Assembly: GCF_038738535.1 (NCBI RefSeq)
Contig: NZ_CP046128.1
Span: 2,294,001 to 2,358,000 of the forward strand
Direction of reading: 5' to 3'
Source of the DNA: Bacillus pumilus
GTDB lineage: Bacteria; Bacillota; Bacilli; Bacillales; Bacillaceae
Length of the DNA: 64,000 nucleotides
Numbering within the stretch: position 1 is the first letter of the stretch; each line of letters opens with the position of its first letter. Below are positions 10,122-18,262 of this stretch, piece after piece. The notes below the pieces were generated by a model that did no database searches, had not been told where the DNA came from, and worked only from the letters and a program-made list of their open reading frames with translations. The translations under genes were made by a program, and so were the position numbers.

Positions 10122-12758
10122 TTATAAAACGGATTTGACAGATTCTTCGACAGTTGCCAGTGCTTCTTCTAGCTTTTCCGGTTGTTTACCGCCTGCTTGT
10201 GCCATGTCTGGACGTCCGCCTCCGCCTCCGCCGCAGATTTCAGCTGCCTGCTTCACAAGTTTCCCTGCATGCAGACCTTTTTCGATGACGTCTTTTGTTA
10301 CTCCTGCTGAAATGTTTACTTTTCCGTTTTGAACGGCTCCGAGCACAATGACAGCTGATCCTAATTTGGCTTTTAAGTCATCAACCATTGTTCTTAAATG
10401 GTTCATGTCTTTCGCGTTTACTTTTTCAGTTAACACTTTCACTCCGCCGATTTCTGTCACTTTCTCTAAAATAGAGCCTGCTTCAGCCTGGCTTAATTTT
10501 GCAAGAAGAGATTCGTTTTCTCTTTGAGCCTCTTTTAAATCTGCCTGCAATGCGGCGATACGTTTTGGTACGTCTTTCGTATTTGACTTCAGGTCACTCG
10601 CTGCCTGTTCTAAAATGGCCAGCTGGTCATTTAATTCTTCGTATGCACCTTTACCAGTCACAGCCTCAATCCGGCGTGTTCCAGCACCAATACCCGATTC
10701 AGACGCAATTTTAAACAACCCGATTTCCGCCGTGTTTTGCACGTGACAGCCGCCGCATAGCTCGATGCTGTAATCGCCTACCTGGACCACGCGGACAATA
10801 TCGCCATACTTCTCGCCAAAGAGCGCCATTGCACCCATTTCTTTTGCTTCAGCAATCGGCTTCAGGTCAATCGCAACAGAGATGCCTTCCCAGATTTTTT
10901 CGTTCACGATTTTTTCAATCTGAGACAATTCTTCTTTTGTCACTTGTCCAAAGTGAGAGAAGTCAAAGCGAAGTCTGTTTTCATTCACCAATGATCCCGC
11001 TTGGTTCACGTGGCTGCCCAATACATCTTTTAGCGCCTGATGCAAAAGATGTGTCGCTGTATGGTTTTTCACAATGCCTTTTCGAAGAGCTGATTCCACT
11101 TCTGCAGTGACTTCAAGTCCTTTTTTGGCTGTACCGCTTACAACCACTCCCTCATGGACATGCTGACCGTTTGGCGCCTTTTTCACATCTTTAATGTCGA
11201 TGATGACTTCAGCGCTTTTTAATGTCCCTTTATCAGCCACTTGTCCGCCGCTTTCCGCATAGAAAGGTGTTTCATCTAACAAGATTTGTACCGTGTCGCC
11301 TTCATGTGCTTCTGTGACAATTTCACCATTTTGAAGCAATTCGACAATATGGGCATCTGCCGTTAGATATTCGTAGCCAACGAATGTGCTTTCTACTTTA
11401 ATATCTCCTAGAGCGCCGCCTTGAACCTGCATACTGCCGACATCTTGTCTCGCATTTCTTGCACGTTCACGCTGCTTCTCCATCTCAGCCTGGAAGCCTT
11501 CTCGATCCACTGTCATGTTCTCATCTTCTGCGTATTCTTCTGTCAGCTCGACAGGGAATCCATACGTGTCATACAGTTTAAAGACATCTTCACCTGAAAT
11601 CTGCGTGTTGCCTTTGTCTCTTTCTTTTTTGATGACTTCTGACAAGATGGCTAACCCTTCGTTCAGTGTTTCATGGAAACGTTCTTCTTCATTTTTGATG
11701 ACTTTCGCAATAAATTCTTCTTTTGCTTGTACATCTGGGTAGAAATCCTTCATGATTTCCGCAACCACTGGGACTAGGTCATACATAAACGGGCGGTGAA
11801 TGTGAATGGTTTTTGCATAACGCACTGCACGGCGAAGTAAACGTCTTAACACATACCCGCGGCCTTCATTGGAAGGAAGCGCTCCATCACTTACAGCAAA
11901 GGCAACCGTCCGGATATGGTCAGCAATTACTTTAAATGCTGTATCCTTTTCCTTTGTCTCGCCATAGCTTTCTCCAGAGATGGTTTCAACTGCACGAATA
12001 ATTGGCATGAATAGATCTGTATCAAAGTTCGTTGGCACGTTTTGAATGACAGATACCATTCGTTCAAGACCCATCCCTGTATCAATGTTTTTCTTCGGCA
12101 GCGGCGTGTATGAACCATCTGGATTATGGTTAAATTCAGAGAACACTAGGTTCCACACTTCTAGATAACGCTCATTTTCTCCGCCAGGATATAATTCTGG
12201 ATCGTTCATGTCGTCACCGTATGATTCGCCGCGGTCATAGAAAATTTCCGTATTCGGTCCACTTGGGCCCTCGCCAATATCCCAGAAGTTTCCTTCAAGA
12301 CGAATAATACGTTCTTCAGGAACACCGATTTTATCTCTCCATAGAACATACGCCTCATCGTCCTCTGGATGGACAGTTACAGATAACAAATTCGGATCAA
12401 AGCCAATCCACTCGTCACTTGTGAGGAATTCCCACGCCCATTCAATCGCTTCTTCTTTAAAATAATCACCAATAGAGAAGTTGCCGAGCATTTCAAAGAA
12501 CGTATGATGGCGTGCTGTCTTTCCTACATTTTCAATATCATTTGTACGAATTGATTTTTGCGCGTTGCAAATACGCGGATTGTCAGGTACGACGCGGCCA
12601 TCAAAGTATTTCTTTAATGTTGCCACGCCGCTGTTGATCCACAAAAGTGTCGGATCATCATGCGGTACGAGTGACGCACTCGGTTCTACAGCATGTCCTT
12701 TTTCTTTAAAAAAGTCTAAAAACATTTGGCGTACTTGAGCTGAAGTTAAAGTTTTCAT
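10122..12758 (-). CDS. alaS: Alanyl-tRNA synthetase
   Basis: AlaS charges tRNA-Ala. The 878-residue protein has the class II catalytic domain at the N-terminus, the editing domain with [11 protein letters not shown] and the zinc-ligand block ELCGGCH near residues 565-670, and the C-terminal glycine-rich C-Ala domain ([16 protein letters not shown]). Length is normal. Expression is controlled by the T-box leader upstream (12800-13060). It is the first gene of alaS-yrzL-yrrK-yrzB. Confidence 0.98.
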   Translation of the reverse strand: MKTLTSAQVRQMFLDFFKEKGHAVEPSASLVPHDDPTLLWINSGVATLKKYFDGRVVPDNPRICNAQKSIRTNDIENVGKTARHHTFFEMLGNFSIGDYFKEEAIEWAWEFLTSDEWIGFDPNLLSVTVHPEDDEAYVLWRDKIGVPEERIIRLEGNFWDIGEGPSGPNTEIFYDRGESYGDDMNDPELYPGGENERYLEVWNLVFSEFNHNPDGSYTPLPKKNIDTGMGLERMVSVIQNVPTNFDTDLFMPIIRAVETISGESYGETKEKDTAFKVIADHIRTVAFAVSDGALPSNEGRGYVLRRLLRRAVRYAKTIHIHRPFMYDLVPVVAEIMKDFYPDVQAKEEFIAKVIKNEEERFHETLNEGLAILSEVIKKERDKGNTQISGEDVFKLYDTYGFPVELTEEYAEDENMTVDREGFQAEMEKQRERARNARQDVGSMQVQGGALGDIKVESTFVGYEYLTADAHIVELLQNGEIVTEAHEGDTVQILLDETPFYAESGGQVADKGTLKSAEVIIDIKDVKKAPNGQHVHEGVVVSGTAKKGLEVTAEVESALRKGIVKNHTATHLLHQALKDVLGSHVNQAGSLVNENRLRFDFSHFGQVTKEELSQIEKIVNEKIWEGISVAIDLKPIAEAKEMGAMALFGEKYGDIVRVVQVGDYSIELCGGCHVQNTAEIGLFKIASESGIGAGTRRIEAVTGKGAYEELNDQLAILEQAASDLKSNTKDVPKRIAALQADLKEAQRENESLLAKLSQAEAGSILEKVTEIGGVKVLTEKVNAKDMNHLRTMVDDLKAKLGSAVIVLGAVQNGKVNISAGVTKDVIEKGLHAGKLVKQAAEICGGGGGGRPDMAQAGGKQPEKLEEALATVEESVKSVL

Positions 12759-12799
12759 TCAAAAATCCTCCCTTATCATTCATCAATCTCCACACAAAC

Positions 12800-13060
12800 G
12801 AAAAAACATCCCGCCCTATGCAAGCACAAAACGACTTACACAGGGACGAGATGCTCTCGCGGTACCACCCTGATTATAGACCTATTCGTCTATCACCTTC
12901 ACATCCGATAACGCCGGAAGAGAGCGGCAGTGTTTATCTGCACTCGGGACTAGCTTCCGTTAAAGGTCTGATAAGGCTTTTCTCAGCAAAATAAAGCCTC
13001 TCTCTGCAACAGCTTTTTAACGTACTCGGGTCCGTCATTGAATTCAGTATGTATGAATCG
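12800..13060 (-). promoter_or_regulatory. T-box leader of alaS
   Basis: The minus strand carries the T-box core AGGGTGGTACCGCG (12859-12871). A terminator hairpin ending in TTTTTT (about 12801-12856) follows, in which GCATCTCGTCCC pairs with GGGCGGGATG. About 190 nt of stem-I-type sequence lies upstream. Uncharged tRNA-Ala should bind and favour the antiterminator. I did not map the specifier codon with certainty. Confidence 0.93.
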
Positions 13061-13065
13061 AAATT

Positions 13066-13094
13066 ATTATAGACAACTCGGCTCCTCTTGTCAA
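13066..13094 (-). promoter_or_regulatory. Consensus sigma-A promoter of alaS
   Basis: TTGACA (13089-13094) and TATAAT (13066-13071) with a 17-bp spacer: a perfect vegetative promoter on the minus strand. The -35 hexamer contains the stop codon of the upstream gene yrrI. Confidence 0.92.
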
Positions 13095-14155
13095 TGAACG
13101 CTTCGTCTCATGAGGATATATTGCACAATGATCACCCTAATTATAGCAGCTGTAGGTACCGCTAAAATCATCCCAATTAAGCCAAATAACTCTCCTCCTG
13201 CTAGCAAGACAAGCATAATGACGACCGGATGCATATGAAGGCTTCTCCCTACGATGATCGGGCTGAGGACGTTGCTTTCTAAAAATTGCAGCACTGCTAC
13301 TGTAATCAGCACAATAATAACCGATTTGATCGAGATGGTAAACGCGATAAAGACAGCGGGAATCGCGCCAATAATCGGTCCAAAATACGGAATGACATTC
13401 GTTGCGCCAATCAGCATACCAAGGACAAGCGGATACGGGATATGAAACAGCCAGAGCACAATGGCTGCTGCACCGCCGATTAAGGAACAGACAAGCAGCT
13501 GCCCTCTAATATAATTACCAAGCGATTCATCAACTGCTTTCACAAACGCATGTCCCCTCTTCCGAAATGAGGGCGGCGTTAAATACCATGCAGCCCGCTT
13601 CATCGTATTCATGTCCTTCACCATATAAAAAACAAGAAAAGGAATGAGCGCTGCAACTAATGCGTAATCAAGTAATACTTTACAGCTAAGAATCATCCGC
13701 TCAGCTCCGTTAGCTGCATATGTCTCCGATTGGACAATCAAACGGTCCAGCCTGTCGTGAAGTCCGTCGGGCCAATGGCTAGTATGACGATGAATATGAG
13801 ATAAGGCGCCATTATACGTTTCAGCAAGCACAGGAATTTGTTCTGACAGCTCATTTAACTGCTTAATCATGACAGGTGCCCCTTTATAAACCGCAAGCCC
13901 AATCCCGCCAAAAAACAGTACATAAATCAATAAGAGACTAACAGTCCTTGGTAAGCCCCCCGCGTGCAATCTTTCCACTATCGGATAAAGCAGATAAGAA
14001 ATAAAAATAGCAATGAGAAGCGGAATCAGAACCGCCTTTAACAACAAAAAAATAGGCATCCATAACTCGTCGAGCTGCAGTAAAATGAGCAAGGATGCAA
14101 GGACAAGCAGGACCCCTGCAGCATATATCAGAAATTGGATCGGACGTTTCTTCAC
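13091..14155 (-). CDS. yrrI: AI-2E family transporter (YrrI)
   Basis: A multi-pass membrane protein of the AI-2E/PerM family (354 residues), with roughly eight hydrophobic segments. The central soluble loop runs between about residues 60 and 140, and the C-terminal half has the conserved GATNVIPYFGPIIGAIPA. The substrate is not predictable; family members export autoinducers or ions, or are uncharacterised. I start at the GTG at 14155, spaced from AGAGG; an in-frame GTG three codons earlier is inside that site. It is divergent from glnQ. Confidence 0.87.
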   Translation of the reverse strand: MKKRPIQFLIYAAGVLLVLASLLILLQLDELWMPIFLLLKAVLIPLLIAIFISYLLYPIVERLHAGGLPRTVSLLLIYVLFFGGIGLAVYKGAPVMIKQLNELSEQIPVLAETYNGALSHIHRHTSHWPDGLHDRLDRLIVQSETYAANGAERMILSCKVLLDYALVAALIPFLVFYMVKDMNTMKRAAWYLTPPSFRKRGHAFVKAVDESLGNYIRGQLLVCSLIGGAAAIVLWLFHIPYPLVLGMLIGATNVIPYFGPIIGAIPAVFIAFTISIKSVIIVLITVAVLQFLESNVLSPIIVGRSLHMHPVVIMLVLLAGGELFGLIGMILAVPTAAIIRVIIVQYILMRRSVH

Positions 14156-14227
14156 CTTTTTCACCTCTTTTCTTATTGTTTAACCTTCTTCTGCAATTAT
14201 CCATGTAAATAAAATTTGTCCTAACTT

Positions 14228-14280
14228 TGTTAAAAATGAATACACATGAAACATACAGCTCCATCAAAAGTCACTAAAAT
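14228..14280 (+). promoter_or_regulatory. Candidate TnrA box and promoter of glnQHMP
   Basis: TGTTA-N7-ATACA at 14228-14244 resembles the TnrA box TGTNA-N7-TNACA with one mismatch. A -10-like TAAAAT is at 14275-14280, putting the box centre about 50 bp before the likely transcription start, where TnrA activates. In B. subtilis glnQHMP is TnrA-activated under nitrogen limitation. Confidence 0.45.
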
Positions 14281-14322
14281 ATCTCCACTGAATATTCCAT
14301 CATGTACAAGAGGAGGTTTTTT

Positions 14323-15051
14323 ATGATCACATTCGAAGAAGTCAACAAGCATTATGGCCAGTTCCATGTACTTAAGGACATTAACCTACATATTCAAAAA
14401 GGTGAGGTGGTCGTGATCATCGGTCCTTCAGGATCAGGTAAAAGCACGATGCTCAGATGCATCAATCGTCTTGAAAGCATTGATGAGGGAAAGGTACTCG
14501 TCAACCAAGTGCCTGTTCAGCATCCGAAGACCAACATTAATCTTGTCAGGCAAAATATCGGGATGGTGTTTCAGCATTTTCATCTCTATCCTCATAAAAC
14601 GGTGCTTGAAAACATTATGCTTGCGCCAATGAAGGTGAAAAAGGTGAGCAAGGAAGAAGCGAGGGAAACAGCCGAATTTTATTTAAATAAAGTCGGCATT
14701 CCTGATAAGGCTGACGCCTACCCTTCAAGACTCTCAGGCGGACAGCAGCAGCGTGTTGCCATTGCAAGAGGGCTTGCGATGAAGCCAGAGGTCATGCTGT
14801 TCGACGAACCGACATCGGCACTCGACCCAGAGATGATTGGAGAGGTACTAGATGTGATGAAGCAGCTCGCCCGAGAAGGAATGACCATGGTTGTCGTCAC
14901 ACATGAGATGGGCTTTGCCAGGGAAGTGGCCGACCGCATTGTCTTTATTGATGAAGGCAGAGTTCTTGAAGAGTCAACACCGGCTGCATTTTATGAGAAA
15001 CCGCGTGAGAAACGCGCTCAGCTCTTTTTAAGCCGAATTTTAAATCACTAG
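14323..15051 (+). CDS. glnQ: Glutamine ABC transporter, ATP-binding protein
   Basis: The ATPase of a polar amino acid importer (242 residues). Walker [10 protein letters not shown], the Q-loop region, signature [13 protein letters not shown], Walker [13 protein letters not shown] and the H-loop VTHEMGFA are all present in order. I start at the ATG at 14323 behind AAGAGGAGG; the frame extends upstream but lacks a better site. It is the first gene of glnQHMP on the plus strand, divergent from yrrI. Confidence 0.95.
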   Translation: MITFEEVNKHYGQFHVLKDINLHIQKGEVVVIIGPSGSGKSTMLRCINRLESIDEGKVLVNQVPVQHPKTNINLVRQNIGMVFQHFHLYPHKTVLENIMLAPMKVKKVSKEEARETAEFYLNKVGIPDKADAYPSRLSGGQQQRVAIARGLAMKPEVMLFDEPTSALDPEMIGEVLDVMKQLAREGMTMVVVTHEMGFAREVADRIVFIDEGRVLEESTPAAFYEKPREKRAQLFLSRILNH

Positions 15052-15064
15052 GGGGAAAGATTTG

Positions 15065-15874
15065 ATGAAAAAAATGAAACGCTTTGGCCTACTACTCTTT
15101 ATGACTTGCTGTATTGCCGCTTTAGCTGCTTGCGGCTCTGCTGAAAAAGGCTCGACGAATGCAAAGCAAGAAAGCTCTTTAGAAGCCATTCAGAAAGACA
15201 AAAAAATCATATTCGGGGTCAAGAATGATACACGTCTCTTCGGTCTAAAAAATCCTAGCAGCGGAGATATCGAAGGATTTGATATCGATATAGCAAAAGC
15301 CATCGCAAAGGAAATGCTCGGTGATGAAGGAAAAGCAGAATTCAAAGAAGTGACATCGAAAACGAGAATTCCTTTACTGCAAAAAGGAGATATTCATGCG
15401 ATCGTCGCAACCATGACGATTACCGAAGAGCGTAAAAAAGAAGTCAATTTCTCAGATGTTTACTTTGAAGCAGGACAATCACTGCTTGTGAAAAAAGGAA
15501 GCGACATTCAATCGATTGATGATCTTAAAAAAGGGACGAAAGTGCTTGCAGTGAAAGGATCTACTTCTTCTCAAAATATCCGCGAAAAAGCACCTGAAGC
15601 GTCTGTATTAGAATTTGAGAACTATCAGGAAGCTTTTACAGCTTTAAAATCAAACCAAGGGCAAGTGCTGACAACTGATAATGCGATCTTATTTGGTATG
15701 GCAGATGAGGATTCAAATTACGAAGTCGTCGGCGGCACCTTTACAGATGAGCCTTATGGCATTGCTGTAAAGAAAGGGGATCAGGAATTAACAACTGCGA
15801 TCAATAAAGCCCTAAAAACCTTAAAAGACAATGGAGAGTATGACAAGATTCATCAAAAATGGATCAAAGAATAA
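15065..15874 (+). CDS. glnH: Glutamine-binding lipoprotein of the ABC transporter
   Basis: The extracytoplasmic solute-binding protein (269 residues), family 3. A signal peptide ends in the lipobox LAAC near residue 22, so the mature protein is lipid-anchored. The SBP-3 blocks GFDIDIAKAIAKE, TITEERKKEVNFSD and the hinge DDLKKGTKVLAVKGST follow. The ATG at 15065 is preceded by AGGGGGAAA; an in-frame TTG lies one codon earlier. It follows glnQ closely and is separated from glnM by 80 nt containing a hairpin. Confidence 0.94.
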   Translation: MKKMKRFGLLLFMTCCIAALAACGSAEKGSTNAKQESSLEAIQKDKKIIFGVKNDTRLFGLKNPSSGDIEGFDIDIAKAIAKEMLGDEGKAEFKEVTSKTRIPLLQKGDIHAIVATMTITEERKKEVNFSDVYFEAGQSLLVKKGSDIQSIDDLKKGTKVLAVKGSTSSQNIREKAPEASVLEFENYQEAFTALKSNQGQVLTTDNAILFGMADEDSNYEVVGGTFTDEPYGIAVKKGDQELTTAINKALKTLKDNGEYDKIHQKWIKE

Positions 15875-15911
15875 CCGTTTGACTTGTTAAGACCTATTAT
15901 CTTAGGGTGAG

Positions 15912-15934
15912 CCGCTCATTGGCTCCCCTGTTGA
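15912..15934 (+). promoter_or_regulatory. Stem-loop between glnH and glnM
   Basis: GTGAGCC and GGCTCCC can pair around a GCTCATT loop in the 80-nt gap after glnH, without a following T run. Such hairpins often protect the 3' end of binding-protein mRNAs and let them be more abundant than the permease genes. Confidence 0.4.
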
Positions 15935-15954
15935 TCAGGAAGGAAGTGAACTGA

Positions 15955-16608
15955 TTGCTGCGGTTTTCCATTCTCACTGAAAACTTCAATCTTTATGTAG
16001 AAGGCTTTAAATATACCATTGGTGCAAGTGTCATTGCTTTGATTGGAAGCTTTTTGATCGGTACACTCATTGCCATTATGAGAATTGCGCCACTCAGGCC
16101 GCTCAACTGGATAGGAACGGCTTATGTGGAATTTATTCGGAATATTCCGTTATTATTGATTACATTCGTTTTCTTCTTTGGTTTACCCGTGCTAGGTATT
16201 GTAGCAGATGGCTTCACCGCTGGCACAATTGCCCTTGCCATTTATACCTCTGCCTTTATTGCTGAAGCCATTCGCGCAGGGATACAAGCTGTACCGCTTG
16301 GACAAATGGAAGCCGCCCGCGCTTCAGGTCTGTCCTATGGCGGGACGATGCGGTATATCATTCTGCCGCAGGCGATTAAAATTGTCATTCCCCCTCTTGG
16401 GAATCAATTTATTAACCTTGTCAAAAACTCCTCTATTTTAGGTGTCATTGCAGGGTTTGATCTCATGTATCAAGGAGACCTCATCGCTTCTAGAACATTT
16501 GTGACATTTGATGTCTACATCTTTGTTGCCATGTTCTATCTGCTATTAACGATTCCGCTCAGTATAGGCGTTGGTTATTTAGAAAAAAGATTAGCAAGAA
16601 GCCACTAG
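15955..16608 (+). CDS. glnM: Glutamine ABC transporter permease GlnM
   Basis: One of two membrane permeases of the importer (217 residues, about five membrane segments). The HisM-type domain shows FIRNIPLLL near residues 60-70 and the EAA loop EAARASGLSYGGTMRYIILPQA near residues 120-141, which contacts GlnQ. The start is a TTG at 15955 with GGAAGG about 11 nt before it. It is followed 15 nt later by glnP. Confidence 0.92.
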   Translation: MLRFSILTENFNLYVEGFKYTIGASVIALIGSFLIGTLIAIMRIAPLRPLNWIGTAYVEFIRNIPLLLITFVFFFGLPVLGIVADGFTAGTIALAIYTSAFIAEAIRAGIQAVPLGQMEAARASGLSYGGTMRYIILPQAIKIVIPPLGNQFINLVKNSSILGVIAGFDLMYQGDLIASRTFVTFDVYIFVAMFYLLLTIPLSIGVGYLEKRLARSH

Positions 16609-16623
16609 AAAGGAGGAAACACC

Positions 16624-17274
16624 ATGGATTTTATAGGTGCCTACCAGCCTGATCATCTCGCCTTTTTACTTGAAGGATTTGCTGTCACCTTAAAAGTGGC
16701 TTTTATCTCCATCATTTTGAGCTTTCTCATTGGATTACTCATTGGCACATTGCGGTTCGCTCAAATTCCGGTTTTATCAAAGATACTTGCAGTCGTCGTA
16801 GAAACCATTCGAAACCTGCCGCTCTTATTGATCATCTTTTTTACGTATTTTGCACTGCCAGAAATCGGCATTAAGCTGAGCATTACAGCCTCGGCTATTG
16901 CAGCTTTAACCGTATTTGAATCAGCGATGCTGTCAGAAATTATTCGAAGCGGTTTAAAATCAATTGATAAGGGGCAGATCGAAGCAGCCAGGTCTTCTGG
17001 TTTAACCTATATTCAAACGTTAAAAATGATTATTATGCCGCAGGCTTTACGCCGAATGGTGCCGCCAATTGTCAGTCAATTCATCTCTCTTTTAAAAGAT
17101 ACGTCGCTTGCTGTTGTCATTGCACTTCCAGAACTATTGCATCACGCTCAAATATTAAACGGTCAGAGCCAATCTTACTTACTGCCCATCTTCCTATTAG
17201 CGGCGATGATGTATTTTGTCGTCAATTTCAGCTTATCACTACTTGCACGCCGATTAGAATACAGGCAGGCATAA
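16624..17274 (+). CDS. glnP: Glutamine ABC transporter permease GlnP
   Basis: The second permease (216 residues), paralogous to GlnM, with matching TIRNLPLLL and the EAA loop EAARSSGLTYIQTLKMIIMP near residues 119-138. The ATG follows AAAGGAGG. It is the last gene of the operon, and a strong terminator follows within a few bases of the stop. Confidence 0.93.
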   Translation: MDFIGAYQPDHLAFLLEGFAVTLKVAFISIILSFLIGLLIGTLRFAQIPVLSKILAVVVETIRNLPLLLIIFFTYFALPEIGIKLSITASAIAALTVFESAMLSEIIRSGLKSIDKGQIEAARSSGLTYIQTLKMIIMPQALRRMVPPIVSQFISLLKDTSLAVVIALPELLHHAQILNGQSQSYLLPIFLLAAMMYFVVNFSLSLLARRLEYRQA

Positions 17275-17308
17275 AAAAGGACATCCGCTCTTGGCGGATG
17301 CCTTTTTG
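17275..17308 (+). terminator. Terminator of glnQHMP
   Basis: AAAAAGGACATCCGC pairs with GCGGATGCCTTTTT. The stem is nearly symmetric and ends where the convergent yrzQ stop lies, so it can serve both strands. Confidence 0.9.
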
Positions 17309-17309
17309 T

Positions 17310-17441
17310 TTACATCATTCTCATAACACGTTTTCTTAGCTTTTTCATATCCCGCTTTGATGGCATATCATATCGACTTGCAAAGTGATATGCGAGTGCA
17401 CCTGCACCAAGCGTTAATAGTGAAGAAGTCATTTTGCCCAT
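17310..17441 (-). CDS. yrzQ: Small DUF3918-type protein YrzQ
   Basis: A 43-residue protein starting at the ATG at 17441, preceded by AAGGGGG at 8 nt. It begins MGKMTSSLLTLGAGALAYHF, a short hydrophobic stretch, and ends in a very basic tail (SKRDMKKLRKRVMRMM). This fits the YrzQ/DUF3918 small proteins of Bacillus; the function is unknown. It lies 20 nt after yrzR and is convergent with glnP. Confidence 0.82.
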   Translation of the reverse strand: MGKMTSSLLTLGAGALAYHFASRYDMPSKRDMKKLRKRVMRMM

Positions 17442-17461
17442 TCGAAATTCCCCCTTAACAC

Positions 17462-17653
17462 TTATAGTTGAATTGAACGTTCATCATCACTAAACAGATC
17501 ATCTAAGCTGCTTAGTGTCCCGTCTTCTTCCACTTGGTGTGTAGATATTTTGCCTTTTGACAGCGTCAATTCAATAAAACAGCCCCAGCAATAATATTGA
17601 TTGACCCCAATTTTTCCGATGTCTTTACATTTGCAATTTGGGCAAATGAGCAT
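17462..17653 (-). CDS. yrzR: Small zinc-ribbon protein (YrzR-like)
   Basis: A 63-residue protein with two CxxC pairs (CPNC near residue 4 and CWGC near residue 22), the layout of a zinc ribbon, followed by an acidic tail (LDDLFSDDE). I start at the ATG at 17653 (site AAAGAGGTG); an in-frame GTG nine nt earlier is inside the site. The function is unknown. The symbol rests on position next to yrzQ and yrrD from memory, so is less certain than the gene itself. Confidence 0.75.
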   Translation of the reverse strand: MLICPNCKCKDIGKIGVNQYYCWGCFIELTLSKGKISTHQVEEDGTLSSLDDLFSDDERSIQL

Positions 17654-17666
17654 AATCAGCACCTCT

Positions 17667-18125
17667 TTACGTTCGGTTTAGAACAAGTGCTTCCTTTTGA
17701 ACGTTGATCAAGGTTCCGGCAGCCTGCAGCTGTTTTCGAATCCCTGATAGCTCTGTAAAGAAGCCGTCCGAGAGTTCATATGCTACGATTGTGCCCGAAT
17801 TTGTGCAAAAGTATACATCTTCCAAAATGCCTAAATTTTCACCCTCAGGTGACTGCATCATTTTCTTTTTCAATTTCGAAAATAAGAAGGATGGGGCAGA
17901 GGAATCCATGCCTACTCCCTCCTGGCAGCTCACATATAAGCCTTTGTCTGTCAGCTGATCACCAGCAGAGAATGGAATGAGTGCACAGTCTTTCTTTTTC
18001 CCATCTAACACATATCCTCCGCAGCTGCCTCCGGCTAATAAGCAAATATCTTTAATGGAACCAAGTGAATGAGACAGCTCACCTGTATAGATTGACATTC
18101 CTTCAAGCTCTCGACATGTTCTCAA
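17667..18125 (-). CDS. yrrD: PRC-barrel protein YrrD
   Basis: A small protein (152 residues from the TTG at 18125) whose N-terminal MRTCRELEGMSIYTGE and later GENLGILEDVYF look like the starts of two PRC-barrel-like halves. PRC barrels are beta-folds of diverse function; none can be assigned here. The frame stays open to an ATG at 18185, but that has no ribosome binding site, whereas the TTG follows AAAAGGTGG. It lies downstream of the recD2 terminator. Confidence 0.72.
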   Translation of the reverse strand: MRTCRELEGMSIYTGELSHSLGSIKDICLLAGGSCGGYVLDGKKKDCALIPFSAGDQLTDKGLYVSCQEGVGMDSSAPSFLFSKLKKKMMQSPEGENLGILEDVYFCTNSGTIVAYELSDGFFTELSGIRKQLQAAGTLINVQKEALVLNRT

Positions 18126-18233
18126 AATGTGCTCAACCACCTTTTGCGGAACAGTCTTATCGTGTGCGTTTGCTTCGATACTCATACGAAGAAATGGCTT
18201 CCATGAACGGAATATGAGGATTTCTTTTCACGC

Positions 18234-18262
18234 TAAAAAGGCTCCCATCTGGAAGCCTTTTA
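18234..18262 (-). terminator. Terminator after recD2
   Basis: AAAAGGCTTCC pairs with GGGAGCCTTTTT on the minus strand. It begins at the recD2 stop codon itself. Confidence 0.86.
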
